From Flavobacteriales bacterium UBA7878 (GTDB lineage: Bacteria > Bacteroidota > Bacteroidia > Flavobacteriales > Schleiferiaceae), in the NCBI GenBank assembly GCA_002501205.1, contig DLRW01000015.1, positions 1 through 27,522 on the forward strand: a stretch of DNA of 27,522 nucleotides. Reading direction: 5' to 3'. The position numbers and the translations under genes were made by a program. This document shows positions 16,065 through 24,302 of the stretch, one piece after another. The notes below the pieces were generated by a model that had not been told where the DNA came from, made no database searches, and saw only the letters and a list, made by a program, of their open reading frames with translations. Within the stretch, counting starts at the first letter, position 1. The number at the start of each line of letters is the position of its first letter.

Positions 16065-16436
16065 TTAAACTTTGGGAGGATGATCTATCTCTGTTAAATA
16101 GGGGGATTGAATTTTTGACTTTAAAAAGTACGTAGGCCCTTCATCCGTAGGAAGACTAATTCCTAAGTTCAATTCGCTTGGAGAATCCTGGCTAAACAGT
16201 AATAGTTCGGGCAAGAGTCTGGGAGGGCTGCTGGGCTCCGAATCCTCATGCAGTTGCAATTGTTTAGCGAAATAGCATTTACCCTCGCAATGAAGTTCAG
16301 GTTTATCAGCGTTTTCGCAAAGCACGGTAGAGTAATACTGGTAATTAAGCTCATACACAGCGGTGATAACACTGTTGTAAAGCTGCGAGAACAACAGGCT
16401 AAACAATAAAATGCTATGTACTAAATGAGCTTTCAT
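16065..16436 (-). CDS. Small exported CxGKC protein of unknown function
   Basis: A 123-residue protein with a hydrophobic N-terminus (MKAHLVHSILLFSLLFSQL) that is likely a signal peptide or anchor. Its one clear motif is LCENADKPELHCEGKCYFAKQL, giving Cys40, Cys50 and Cys54 followed by a basic/aromatic stretch; a similar C...C-GKC pattern occurs in small Bacteroidota proteins near metal-uptake genes. The remainder is Pro- and Glu-rich and has no recognisable fold. It is the first gene of the copper-receptor operon. The ATG at 16436 is only 5 nt past the predicted -7 box, so its mRNA may be leaderless. Three Cys and its neighbours hint at copper binding or delivery. Confidence 0.7.
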   Translation of the reverse strand: MKAHLVHSILLFSLLFSQLYNSVITAVYELNYQYYSTVLCENADKPELHCEGKCYFAKQLQLHEDSEPSSPPRLLPELLLFSQDSPSELNLGISLPTDEGPTYFLKSKIQSPYLTEIDHPPKV

Positions 16437-16441
16437 TAGTT

Positions 16442-16484
16442 CAAATGTAGTGGGGCTTGTAGGCTTAAAGGATGAGAAATATCA
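16442..16484 (-). promoter_or_regulatory. Crp/Fnr-type promoter for the copper-receptor operon
   Basis: On the forward strand the site reads TGAG-AAAT-ATCA (16473-16484), one base off the palindrome. Exactly 23 bp on (minus sense) is TACATTTG (16449 to 16442), a full match to TAnnTTTG. Spacing equals that at the mbnP and nos promoters. The start codon follows almost at once, implying a very short or absent 5' leader. Confidence 0.65.
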
Positions 16485-16577
16485 GGAAGTGAAAATAAAG
16501 GACATTTTTATCTTAAATAGAGGGGCTTTTTCATTTTGTTGCCTTTTCATTGACTATCATCCGGACTTAAGCTTCTA

Positions 16578-17756
16578 CTAATAGTTTGATTCCAGATGAT
16601 AGGATGTGTTTCTACGCAGGTTTTTGAGATAGGAAAAAGCAAGGATCAACCAAATCGAAACAAGGCCGGCATAGATATAAAAGGTGAGGATCGGCCAGGA
16701 TTGAAATCCCGGTATGAGTTTTAAGGAAGGTGCGATCAAGGCAATTTCGCTAAGTATAAACAGCAGCCAATAGGCAATCATCCATTTGTTGAAGGCCGGG
16801 ATGCGTCTTTTCAGCATCTCCCAAATAAAAGGCGTGTAAATCCCCAGGAAGATAAAGTGCAGATAGGCAATAAGCAGAAAGCGATTGAATTGGATTTGCT
16901 CTGCAATAAGTGGAGTGGAGCCCAGGATTTGAAAGATCCATTTAAAGAAAAGGAGGAAGAGGATGAGCTTAAGATGATTACTGATCCTTATTCGGAAAAC
17001 AGCTTTAATAAAGCGGATGCCCGCATAAAGCTGTGCGCTAGATCCCAGTGCTGCCAACAGGTATATCCAAGATTGATCAAAGGAATACTCCAGATTTAAA
17101 GCATAGCTAAAGATGCTGCCCCAAAGCATGGGTAAATAGAAATGTTGAAACTCTTTTTCGTCGCTAAACAACTTCAATTTATGCACGATAATAGCCAGAA
17201 GGAAAAAGAAAAAACTGCCATTGTAAAGGAAGTGCAGGTAAAAATAAATTGCCTGATCATACCAGGGTGAACTTTGCATTTCATTGGCCATTAAAGGACC
17301 TAAACAATATGGACCCAGGGAGGAAAGGTAAAACAAGAGTATGCCGGTGCGGAGAAGCTTAGCGGAAGGTCCTCGGTTTTTTAAGGCTCGAAATAGTCGG
17401 TAAAAGAGCGCATAGCTTAGCCAGAGGTGTAAGGTGGAAAAGGAAATGGAAATAGCAGCATATCCCTGAAAAGGAAAAGAGCAAAGCATGCCGACCACAG
17501 ATAGAGCTAAGCCGTTAAATAGAATCTTAGTGCTTTGCGATAGCTTAATTTCCCATTGTTGGTAAATGATCAAAATTAAAGCTCCCAGGAGCCAGGCAAG
17601 CAGCATTGCATGGGAATGCGCATGCAGCATAAAGCGGAAGTTAAATGCCTGAGGCCATACAAAATAAGAACGCAGTAGAAGGCCAATCAGGGCGGCAATT
17701 ATGCCCAGATACACCGTTAGGGACCATGATGTTATATTGAACTTCAAGCCTGGCAA
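16578..17756 (-). CDS. Polytopic membrane protein, heme-copper-oxidase-I/NnrS-like, TTG start
   Basis: A 392-residue protein made almost entirely of hydrophobic segments, probably about 12. The second segment carries LHAHSHAMLLAW (His45, His47, His49), and further His sit in segments at FYLHFLYNG and AYLHFIFLG. This His-rich helix pattern resembles Bacteroidota proteins described as heme-copper oxidase subunit I-like and the NnrS family, which is linked to NO and denitrification, but the full oxidase ligand set is not evident. A TAA stop lies two codons upstream and the first internal ATG is inside helix 2, so a TTG (17756 or 17747) must serve as start. It follows nosY by about 80 bp and probably belongs to the nos transcript. 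Haem or copper binding is inferred. Confidence 0.65.
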   Translation of the reverse strand: MPGLKFNITSWSLTVYLGIIAALIGLLLRSYFVWPQAFNFRFMLHAHSHAMLLAWLLGALILIIYQQWEIKLSQSTKILFNGLALSVVGMLCSFPFQGYAAISISFSTLHLWLSYALFYRLFRALKNRGPSAKLLRTGILLFYLSSLGPYCLGPLMANEMQSSPWYDQAIYFYLHFLYNGSFFFFLLAIIVHKLKLFSDEKEFQHFYLPMLWGSIFSYALNLEYSFDQSWIYLLAALGSSAQLYAGIRFIKAVFRIRISNHLKLILFLLFFKWIFQILGSTPLIAEQIQFNRFLLIAYLHFIFLGIYTPFIWEMLKRRIPAFNKWMIAYWLLFILSEIALIAPSLKLIPGFQSWPILTFYIYAGLVSIWLILAFSYLKNLRRNTSYHLESNY

Positions 17757-17839
17757 GCGTTAAATTATTTGAGGGTATAAGGCCAGTTTCTAAAACCAAG
17801 GTAGGCATTTGAATTTGCCATTCACACCCTAAATCGGGG

Positions 17840-18619
17840 CTAAAAATCTTTGAGCTGTGCTTTTCGAAGGAGCAGCCATGAGGGGAAACCAATCCACAGT
17901 AAATAGGCAAATCCGATAATCACTGTACCTTGAAGAGTGCCAAAAAACTTTTCAAATATGGCTCCAGTATAACCCATCAAGGCACTGTAATCTAATTGAA
18001 AAATGAGTAAAACCCGACCCATGTCTACCGGGTTGGCCAGGGTAAGTCCCAGAGCCATTTGTTCCACCGGATAGGCTTCGAAGGCAACAAGGATTACTAA
18101 GAACAGGCCATCATAGATTACCGCCAGAAATAGCCAAATGAATAAGCCAATGCCAAAGCCTTTTAGGCGATTTTCATGTTTGAGGACCAGGAAACTGGCT
18201 AGGATGCAAAAGATAATGGTCAGAATTACTGAAATGCCAATTAGCATGAGCCATTGGGCCTGAACTATTTGCTGCGGATCAAAAAAGAGGAGTGGTATCA
18301 GTAAGCCCAAAACTACACAAATGCTAAGTGCGGCGCTAAGTCCCAGGATGTATCCCCCAAAGATGCTTTTACGAGAGATGGGTTGCGCCAGGAGGATTTC
18401 CACATAATCCCGTACCTGGTACATATACATCATGCCGTAAATCATACTGATGAGCGGCACCAGTAGGATAATTACATTCATTAAACTTACCACTACCTTG
18501 TTGCTATCACCACTTAGGTAAAGCAAGCCGCCGCTGCTAAGTATAAAAAACAGTCCATAGGCCAGGGTCCACCGACTGCGGATCAAATCGAGAAAACAAT
18601 ATTTAAATACCTTATTCAT
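17840..18619 (-). CDS. nosY: NosY-type ABC transporter permease
   Basis: A 259-residue inner-membrane permease with about six hydrophobic segments. MYGMMYMYQVRDYVEILLAQP-like spacing after the second helix (VRDYVEILLAQPISR) and LTLANPVDMGRVLLIFQLDYSALMGYTG near the end are characteristic of NosY. With NosF it forms the ABC transporter that is needed to mature the CuZ centre of NosZ, in which NosD is the periplasmic partner. The ATG at 18619 lies 2 bp after the nosF stop, so the pair is translationally linked; a TTG at 18625 is less likely. Confidence 0.92.
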   Translation of the reverse strand: MNKVFKYCFLDLIRSRWTLAYGLFFILSSGGLLYLSGDSNKVVVSLMNVIILLVPLISMIYGMMYMYQVRDYVEILLAQPISRKSIFGGYILGLSAALSICVVLGLLIPLLFFDPQQIVQAQWLMLIGISVILTIIFCILASFLVLKHENRLKGFGIGLFIWLFLAVIYDGLFLVILVAFEAYPVEQMALGLTLANPVDMGRVLLIFQLDYSALMGYTGAIFEKFFGTLQGTVIIGFAYLLWIGFPSWLLLRKAQLKDF

Positions 18620-18621
18620 GA

Positions 18622-19329
18622 TCAAGAAGCTTTTTGCAGGCTGAGCAATTGAGCAATGGCCTGTTCCGTGTTTTCCGTTTGGGTTTGGCTGAGCAGTTCT
18701 TCTTGAGAACCGCGGTAATACACTTTACCCTCAAGGATAAAAACTATTTCATCGGCCAATTCTTGAACGATGTCCATGATATGCGTCGTTAGCAGAATTG
18801 TTTTCCCCGCTTCTTTTTCTTTGCGAATCCAGTTTTTGAGATTGATCAAAGCAATGGGATCCAGTCCGATAGTAGGCTCATCCAGAATAATAGTGTGGGT
18901 GTCATACATTAAGGCACTCACCAGATTTACTTTTTGGCGCATACCTCCGGATAGGGTTCTCAATTTCTTGTCCTTAAAATCATTTAGGCCGAAAGTTGCA
19001 CTAAGCTCTTCTTTGCGATTGCCTTTTCCTCGGATGTTTTCGATGAAACTTAGGAATTCACTCACGCTGAGGTTTTCTGGGAAACGCGCAATTTGGGGGA
19101 GATAAGCAATGGAATTTCGATATTCATTCCCCTTCTTTAAATGGCCATCAATCCAAATTTCTCCGGCGGAGGGATAAACCATCCCCATCAGGCTTTTTAT
19201 TAAAGTGGTTTTCCCGGATCCATTGGGCCCCAGGATGGCAAAAATTCCGGGCTGGTCGAATTTTAAATTGATACCCGATAGTACCGATTGACGACCAAAG
19301 CTTTTTTCTATGTCTTTAAATTCTATCAT
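18622..19329 (-). CDS. nosF: NosF-type ABC transporter ATPase
   Basis: A 235-residue cytoplasmic ATPase. The Walker A motif GPNGSGKTT lies near 34-42, the Q-loop at YLPQI near 76-80, the signature LSGGMRQK at 126-133, Walker B IILDEP at 147-152, and the switch His in LLTTHIMD. The protein energises NosY for CuZ assembly in NosZ. It sits between nosD (31 bp upstream) and nosY (2 bp downstream), the conserved nosDFY order. Confidence 0.94.
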   Translation of the reverse strand: MIEFKDIEKSFGRQSVLSGINLKFDQPGIFAILGPNGSGKTTLIKSLMGMVYPSAGEIWIDGHLKKGNEYRNSIAYLPQIARFPENLSVSEFLSFIENIRGKGNRKEELSATFGLNDFKDKKLRTLSGGMRQKVNLVSALMYDTHTIILDEPTIGLDPIALINLKNWIRKEKEAGKTILLTTHIMDIVQELADEIVFILEGKVYYRGSQEELLSQTQTENTEQAIAQLLSLQKAS

Positions 19330-19360
19330 GGTTGTTGTGGGTTTAGGAGAGGAGAATTGA

Positions 19361-20599
19361 CTAGAGCATGGGCTTCATTAAAGGTTCTTCGTCGACCAGA
19401 TTAGTGGGGGTAACGGCTGGTGCTACTTTCTCTGCAAAATTGAGTACTTCGATAAAGGAGCTTTTAAGTAGGATGATGCTTTCGTCGATCCTGGAGACCA
19501 GGTAGCTAAACAGATTGACCGGCCGATGTGGGACATCTCCTAAGCCATCTCTGTTAAGGTCGTATCCTTCATAGCTATCCCAGTAGTTATTGAAATAGCG
19601 ATTATGGTCTTTCTTCGCATCGGTGGCGATATCGAAGCTATTGGATACAAAGTTGTTGAAGGAAATTTCGTTATCCATTGAACTGCCCCGCATGCGGATG
19701 GCCCAGCCATTAGCTTTAAAATGATTGGCTTCAAAAGCAATGCGGCTACTTCCTTCACTAAAGATGCCGGTGGTGTTTTTTTCAAAAGTGTTGCCTTTAA
19801 TCTGACTATCGTAAATTTCCTTTAAGAGCAGTCCGTAGGAAGCACGGCCCCAGTTTTCCAGAAAATGATTGCCGGTCATTTTAATATGATCACTAAACAT
19901 TACCGCTACTCCAGCTCCATTTTTACTGAAGGTATTATTGTGGTAGAGGTCATTATTGCTGAACATAAAATGCAGGCCGTAGCGGAGGTTATTACGACTA
20001 AAATTTTGGTCGATTACCGAATTATCCGTGAATTCGAGGTAAATACCATCCCGATGATGTTCTACCTGATTAGTGCTGATTTGTACACTATCGCAATGCC
20101 AGAGGTGAATGGCATTAGCTGAGGAATGTTCTTCCTTGGCATTACCGTAAATCTGATTGCCAGTGATTTTTCCATTTTGAGATTTGGTGCAGAAAATGCC
20201 AAAAAAGCAATCTTTAATATGATTGTCGCGGAGCTCAAAGTGCTGGACATAATCCACCCAGATGGCGGCTAAATCTTTAGTGTAGCTCTTGGGAACATTG
20301 AGTAGGGTAAAACCACTGATGCTTACCGAGTCAGCGCGTACTTCAAAGATTCCGGCTTTATCGGGGGCATGAAGTCTCACTTCACCACAAGCAATGAGAT
20401 GCACGGCTTTTTTTAGCACAAGTGTGTGGCTAAGCTTGTAATCTCCAGGATTAACACAAATGGTATCCTGAGGATTGGCCATTTCAATAGCTTGAGAAAG
20501 GGAAGTGACCGCCCGAGTAGGACCCACTTCCCACTCTTTGGCCATGGCGGTCACGCCCCAAACCACCACTATGACTATAACAACCAAATATCTGTTCAT
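19361..20599 (-). CDS. nosD: NosD, periplasmic beta-helix copper-maturation protein
   Basis: A 412-residue protein with a Sec signal peptide (cleavage near TAMAKEW) and a long parallel beta-helix of the NosD type. The repeats are seen as many N-x-F/I...G units, for example NHIKDCFFGIFCTKSQNGKITGN and NNLRYGLHFMFSNNDLYHNN. The family segment NYWDSYEGYDLNRDGLGDVPHRPVNLFSYLV is intact. NosD binds NosFY and is needed to build the CuZ site of N2O reductase. The ATG overlaps the nosL stop in ATGA. The length is normal for the family. Confidence 0.94.
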   Translation of the reverse strand: MNRYLVVIVIVVVWGVTAMAKEWEVGPTRAVTSLSQAIEMANPQDTICVNPGDYKLSHTLVLKKAVHLIACGEVRLHAPDKAGIFEVRADSVSISGFTLLNVPKSYTKDLAAIWVDYVQHFELRDNHIKDCFFGIFCTKSQNGKITGNQIYGNAKEEHSSANAIHLWHCDSVQISTNQVEHHRDGIYLEFTDNSVIDQNFSRNNLRYGLHFMFSNNDLYHNNTFSKNGAGVAVMFSDHIKMTGNHFLENWGRASYGLLLKEIYDSQIKGNTFEKNTTGIFSEGSSRIAFEANHFKANGWAIRMRGSSMDNEISFNNFVSNSFDIATDAKKDHNRYFNNYWDSYEGYDLNRDGLGDVPHRPVNLFSYLVSRIDESIILLKSSFIEVLNFAEKVAPAVTPTNLVDEEPLMKPML

Positions 20600-21033
20600 A
20601 GCGCTGGTAATGTGCTGAATTCGGCCAGCAGTTCCGGATAGCTGTAAAGACTACCTCCTTCTTGTGCCTGTAAGGCTTTGGCCTCCTCTTCATTGGCCAC
20701 AGCAGTAAGGTACATTCCCATTGGGCTGGGAAGATTTTTACTTCTTAAAAACCAGGCCCCTTGAGCGGGAATCAAATGCCGGGGCTTTTGGTAATCGCTT
20801 ACTAATTCCATAGCCCATTTTTCGCTGTGCCCAGTTTTGTAATGGAGTAGGCATTCGAGGGCATCAAAGCTGTAGCTCTTCCCTTTTGTGTTTACTAGTT
20901 GAGCGGCATATCTTTCGTCTACGATACTCATCCGACAATAGTCACAAGCTTCTTTTCCGTACTCGATGGCCTTGGCTTCGGGTTTACAGCCCCATAAGAA
21001 GCTGATGGAGGCAAAAAGAACAAAGTATTTCAT
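20596..21033 (-). CDS. nosL: NosL copper-chaperone lipoprotein
   Basis: A 145-residue lipoprotein; the ATG at 21033 gives MKYFVLFASISFLWGC with lipid Cys16. CDYCRM (Cys30, Cys33, Met35) is the NosL Cu(I)-binding motif, and YAAQLVNTKGKSYSFDALECLL and the PMG segment follow as in the family. NosL delivers Cu(I) for CuZ assembly in NosZ. Nine more in-frame codons upstream would spoil the signal. The gene overlaps nosD by 4 bp and lies after a short intergenic gap from the 196-residue membrane protein gene. Confidence 0.93.
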   Translation of the reverse strand: MKYFVLFASISFLWGCKPEAKAIEYGKEACDYCRMSIVDERYAAQLVNTKGKSYSFDALECLLHYKTGHSEKWAMELVSDYQKPRHLIPAQGAWFLRSKNLPSPMGMYLTAVANEEEAKALQAQEGGSLYSYPELLAEFSTLPAL

Positions 21034-21104
21034 GATGTGGTGGGTTTTAGACTCGCTCATCCTGCGAGTATTAATTTATTGGGCTCCGGGCCTTCCTTCG
21101 CCCT

Positions 21105-21695
21105 CTAGGATTGGGTTTTTAGTTTATTTAATTTGATGCGAATCCAGCTTACGAGGATCGAAAGCATTAAGGCAATGCCCATGAAAATACCTCCGGTTGC
21201 GGGATATGAAATAGCATTGAAGTTAAGTAGCATTTTAGATCCAAAAAGTGGAGGCTGATAACTCTGACCCGGAACTTTAATCGGTGCAGTAGGGCTTAGA
21301 TTATGGCCATAATCGTATTCCCATAAGTAGAAATCATAAATTCCCAGAATGGCCAAAATCAGAAAGATAGAGGCCCAGCTTAGATAGAATTTTGAACGGT
21401 TTATGATACCGGCCAGGAATCCCATCAGACCTAAGCCGCCAACCACCCAAGGGAAGTAGCTTAACTCTGGAATGCTATTGGGTTCAATCATTTTCATCCC
21501 TACATAGTGATTCAAAATATTGATGTTTTGTAGGGTGCCGGGGCTATCGCCGGTAATTTGATGAATCCAGATGTACATGGTAACTCCATCAGGATATTGC
21601 GGTGCTATCAAGGTGATTCTCCAAAGTGGGAAGAAGAATAACATCAATAAACAGGCAGTAGCAATGAAGGTTAATATTCGTGGGGCGTTTTTCAT
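21105..21695 (-). CDS. Conserved nos-cluster membrane protein in the NosB position
   Basis: A 196-residue protein with about four hydrophobic segments (7-28, 86-100, 106-125 and 168-188). The outside loop has NINILNHYVGMKMIEP and the pattern YLWEYDYGHNLSPTAPIKVPGQSYQPP. I know no reaction for it. Its position, directly after nosZ and before nosL-nosD, is that of NosB in clade II nos clusters, but I cannot check whether it is an orthologue. It starts about 20 bp past the U-tract of the hairpin that follows nosZ, so its expression must come from read-through or from a weak promoter I do not see. Confidence 0.75.
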   Translation of the reverse strand: MKNAPRILTFIATACLLMLFFFPLWRITLIAPQYPDGVTMYIWIHQITGDSPGTLQNINILNHYVGMKMIEPNSIPELSYFPWVVGGLGLMGFLAGIINRSKFYLSWASIFLILAILGIYDFYLWEYDYGHNLSPTAPIKVPGQSYQPPLFGSKMLLNFNAISYPATGGIFMGIALMLSILVSWIRIKLNKLKTQS

Positions 21696-21714
21696 GGCCT
21701 AAATTTTCGATTTG

Positions 21715-21778
21715 AAAAAAGGAGGGGGCCTTTCAATGGTTCTGCTGCAAGGGTCAATTGAATAGGATTGGCCCCCTC
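21715..21778 (-). terminator. Intrinsic terminator/attenuator after nosZ
   Basis: The stem GAGGGGGCC/GGCCCCCTC (21722-21730 with 21770-21778) is extended inside by TTCAAT/ATTGAA. On the minus strand it is followed by a run of six T (A-run at 21715-21720). It lies 20 bp after the nosZ stop and about 20 bp before the next start. It would give nosZ more transcript than the assembly genes that follow. Confidence 0.8.
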
Positions 21779-21797
21779 ATTAGTTCACGCGTAGATA

Positions 21798-23768
21798 TTA
21801 ATCTCCGGTACTAGCCAGGATAGCCGGAGCATTGCCTTTGGCAGATACTCTGAGGTAGCCTTGCATTTCCTGGTGCAAAGCGGAGCAAAAGTCGGTGCAA
21901 TAGAAGGGGAATACCCCTGGTTTTAAAGGTTCCCAAAGCAGGGTTTCAGTTTGCCCGGGCATAATCAGTAATTCTGCATTTTGTGCACCCAAAACTGAGA
22001 ATCCATGGGGAACATCCCAGTCTTGCTCCAAATTGGTTACGTGGAAGTAGACCTTATCACCAACCTCAATACCCTCGATATTATCAGGCGCAAAATGGCT
22101 GCGAATGGTGGTCATATACACGTGCACTTCATTACCCTTTTTCTCTACCCTGGCATCCGCTTCACTTTTGGTGACATGAGGGTGCTCATTTTCTTCCAGC
22201 GGATAAATCTTCTTACTTCGATTCATCACAATGTCAGCGGCAATGGCTTGAGCGTAGTGCGGTTCACCAATTGTGGGGAAGTCGAGGATGAGCTCCATCT
22301 TATCACCAGAGATATCATACAATTGAGCGGAGTGCGCCAATTCGGGGCCGGTAGGTAAATAGCGATCTTTGGTAATCTTGTTTAAGGCTACCATATACTT
22401 ACCCCAAGGTTCTTTGCTATCCCCGCCTGGGATCATCAAGTGACCAACAGAATAATAGGTTGGTACACGGTCTAATACTTCCCAAGTACCTAATTTCCAT
22501 TTTACCACTTCGCTACTGATAAAGAAGGTGGTATAGGCATTGCCTTCGCCGTCAAACTCAGTGTGCAAGGGTCCTAAGCCTCCGCTTTCAACGGTACCGG
22601 CAACCACATCTTCGAAGTTTAATACAGGAATACCATAGGCCTCATCCGCAAAGGATTTGTTTTTTATGGCCTGAATCATTTTGTCGAAACTGTGCACGGT
22701 TAAATTGGCATTCAGTTTACCATTACCGATAATATAAGATCCGGTAGGGTCTACATCAACTCCGTGTGGAGATTTAGGGGTAGGTAAGAAATAAACTACT
22801 CCAGGGCATTCGGTGGGGTCAAGTACACGAACTTTTTTCCGGGTGATGCTTTCGGCCAGATGTTTCTTTTCGTCGTAGCGATTGATTAGGTACTCAGAAT
22901 CCATCTCTTTGTATTTACCCTGTTCGATGTATTCTTTGGCCTTCTTCCAATTGATAGCTGCGATGTAATCCTTGTCATTTTGAGAGGCATTTACCTCCTT
23001 AAGGGTATGAGACTCTTCAGTATTATAGGTGGTGAAAAACATCCAACCATGGGATTTCCCTTTACCTCCATGGGCGAGATCATAATCAAAACCGGGCATT
23101 AAAACCTGGAAGTCAACATCCATATGACCATGTTCAGGATCTACCGAAATAAAGGAGAGGGAACCTTTAAATTTTCCTTTATAATCTGCGATGCTCATAT
23201 CAGTCTGAGGAATGGGCACACTAAAGCGGGTACCGGCCACTACATACTCACTGTTTTCGGTAGTGAAGGGAGAACTATGATTACCCCCGGCATTGGGCAA
23301 CTCAATAATTTCAGCAGTTTCAAAGGTGCTGAGGTCGATTCGGGCAACCCTTGGGGTGTTATTACCATTAATAAAAAGGTATTTGCCATCAGGCTTACCA
23401 TTGGTTTGCGAAAGCTCCGGGTGGTGGGCATCGTCCCAGGGAATAAATCCATGGCTGGTTTCTAAGAGCGGTTTGGTTTCTTCATTAAAACCATAGCCTT
23501 TTTCGCCATCCACAGAAAATACGGGTACCACCTTTAAAAGGCGACCGGAGGGTAGGCCATAAACACTTACCTGGCCGCTGAATCCGCCGGACATAAAAGC
23601 GTAGAATTCATCGTATTCGCCCGGAGCCACATAAACTTTTTCGGCTGCCGAGGATTTGTTAATAGCTCCTTTGTTTTCGCTGGACTTCTTTGCGTTGGTA
23701 TTGGTGCAAGCTGCGGCCAGGAGTAAAGCCGCAATGAGCATGGTCCAAATTGGTTTAAAGGATTTCAT
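21798..23768 (-). CDS. nosZ: Nitrous-oxide reductase, clade II (Sec-exported), probable lipoprotein
   Basis: A 656-residue periplasmic enzyme that reduces N2O to N2. The seven CuZ His are all visible: His115 and His116 (DDAHHPE), His164 (GNHSSPF), His335 (SPHGVD), His402 (LGPLHTEF), His479 (ELAHSAQ) and His504 (EPHYAQ). The CuA site is complete: His588 (DVPHGFS), then CTDFCSALHQEM with Cys624, Cys628, His632 and Met635. There is no twin-arginine signal; a Sec signal with Cys21 in LLAAAC suggests a lipid anchor. This and the CTDFC form are clade II marks. The ATG is at 23768; a GTG two codons earlier is in frame. It follows the cytochrome c gene by 20 bp and ends at a strong hairpin. Confidence 0.96.
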   Translation of the reverse strand: MKSFKPIWTMLIAALLLAAACTNTNAKKSSENKGAINKSSAAEKVYVAPGEYDEFYAFMSGGFSGQVSVYGLPSGRLLKVVPVFSVDGEKGYGFNEETKPLLETSHGFIPWDDAHHPELSQTNGKPDGKYLFINGNNTPRVARIDLSTFETAEIIELPNAGGNHSSPFTTENSEYVVAGTRFSVPIPQTDMSIADYKGKFKGSLSFISVDPEHGHMDVDFQVLMPGFDYDLAHGGKGKSHGWMFFTTYNTEESHTLKEVNASQNDKDYIAAINWKKAKEYIEQGKYKEMDSEYLINRYDEKKHLAESITRKKVRVLDPTECPGVVYFLPTPKSPHGVDVDPTGSYIIGNGKLNANLTVHSFDKMIQAIKNKSFADEAYGIPVLNFEDVVAGTVESGGLGPLHTEFDGEGNAYTTFFISSEVVKWKLGTWEVLDRVPTYYSVGHLMIPGGDSKEPWGKYMVALNKITKDRYLPTGPELAHSAQLYDISGDKMELILDFPTIGEPHYAQAIAADIVMNRSKKIYPLEENEHPHVTKSEADARVEKKGNEVHVYMTTIRSHFAPDNIEGIEVGDKVYFHVTNLEQDWDVPHGFSVLGAQNAELLIMPGQTETLLWEPLKPGVFPFYCTDFCSALHQEMQGYLRVSAKGNAPAILASTGD

Positions 23769-23788
23769 AGTCACTTGATTTGTTAGAA

Positions 23789-24274
23789 TTAAAGGGTTCT
23801 GAAAAATTCTAGAATTTTTCGGGCGTCTTCTTCGCTGATGTTTTGATCAGCCATGATGGCGCCATTTGCTTCAGCCAGGACTTGTTTAGCTACAGGGTCC
23901 TTTTGGATCATTTCATTTGGATTCATGATCATATTCATGATCCATTCGGGAGTTCGGCGCTCCAAAATGTCTTTGGGTGCGGGTCCGATGTATTTTTTGT
24001 CCGTTTTGTGGCAAGCCGTGCAGTTTTGCTCAAAGATGGCTTTCCCTTCAGCAGCCATGTTTTCATCAATAGCATCATTCAGAACCACATTGCTTATTGG
24101 GCCAATACCTTTGCTGGACATAGGGTCTATTGCTTCTGTTTTGGCTTTTGTTTGTGGGGCTTCCGTACTTTTTGAATCGTGGGTGCTGGTCGTATTTTGA
24201 GTTTCATTATTTCTACCACATGAAGCGAGGGCTAGTAGTAGAACTCCACTCAGGATGACTTTTAAGTGTCTCAT
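23789..24274 (-). CDS. Lipoprotein c-type cytochrome, likely electron donor to NosZ
   Basis: A 161-residue monohaem cytochrome c. Lipobox ALASC gives Cys19; residues 25-70 are a flexible Thr/Ser/Lys linker; the haem site CTACH is at 85-89. IGPAPKDILERRTPEWIMNMIMNPNEM follows, with several Met able to be the axial ligand, and the end EEDARKILEFFRTL is a typical class I cytochrome helix. It is the first gene of the nos operon, 20 bp before nosZ. No nosR is in view, so a quinol-oxidising complex elsewhere probably feeds this protein, which then feeds CuA of NosZ. That route is inferred from order and anchors. Confidence 0.92.
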   Translation of the reverse strand: MRHLKVILSGVLLLALASCGRNNETQNTTSTHDSKSTEAPQTKAKTEAIDPMSSKGIGPISNVVLNDAIDENMAAEGKAIFEQNCTACHKTDKKYIGPAPKDILERRTPEWIMNMIMNPNEMIQKDPVAKQVLAEANGAIMADQNISEEDARKILEFFRTL

Positions 24275-24302
24275 TTGAGTTTAGATTGTTAGAAATATGG
24301 AG

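Noticed and set aside
16550..16562. TTGACTATCATCC as a further Fnr-like site
   Set aside because: The right half does not match the left, and no -7 box lies 23 bp downstream in either direction, unlike the three accepted sites.
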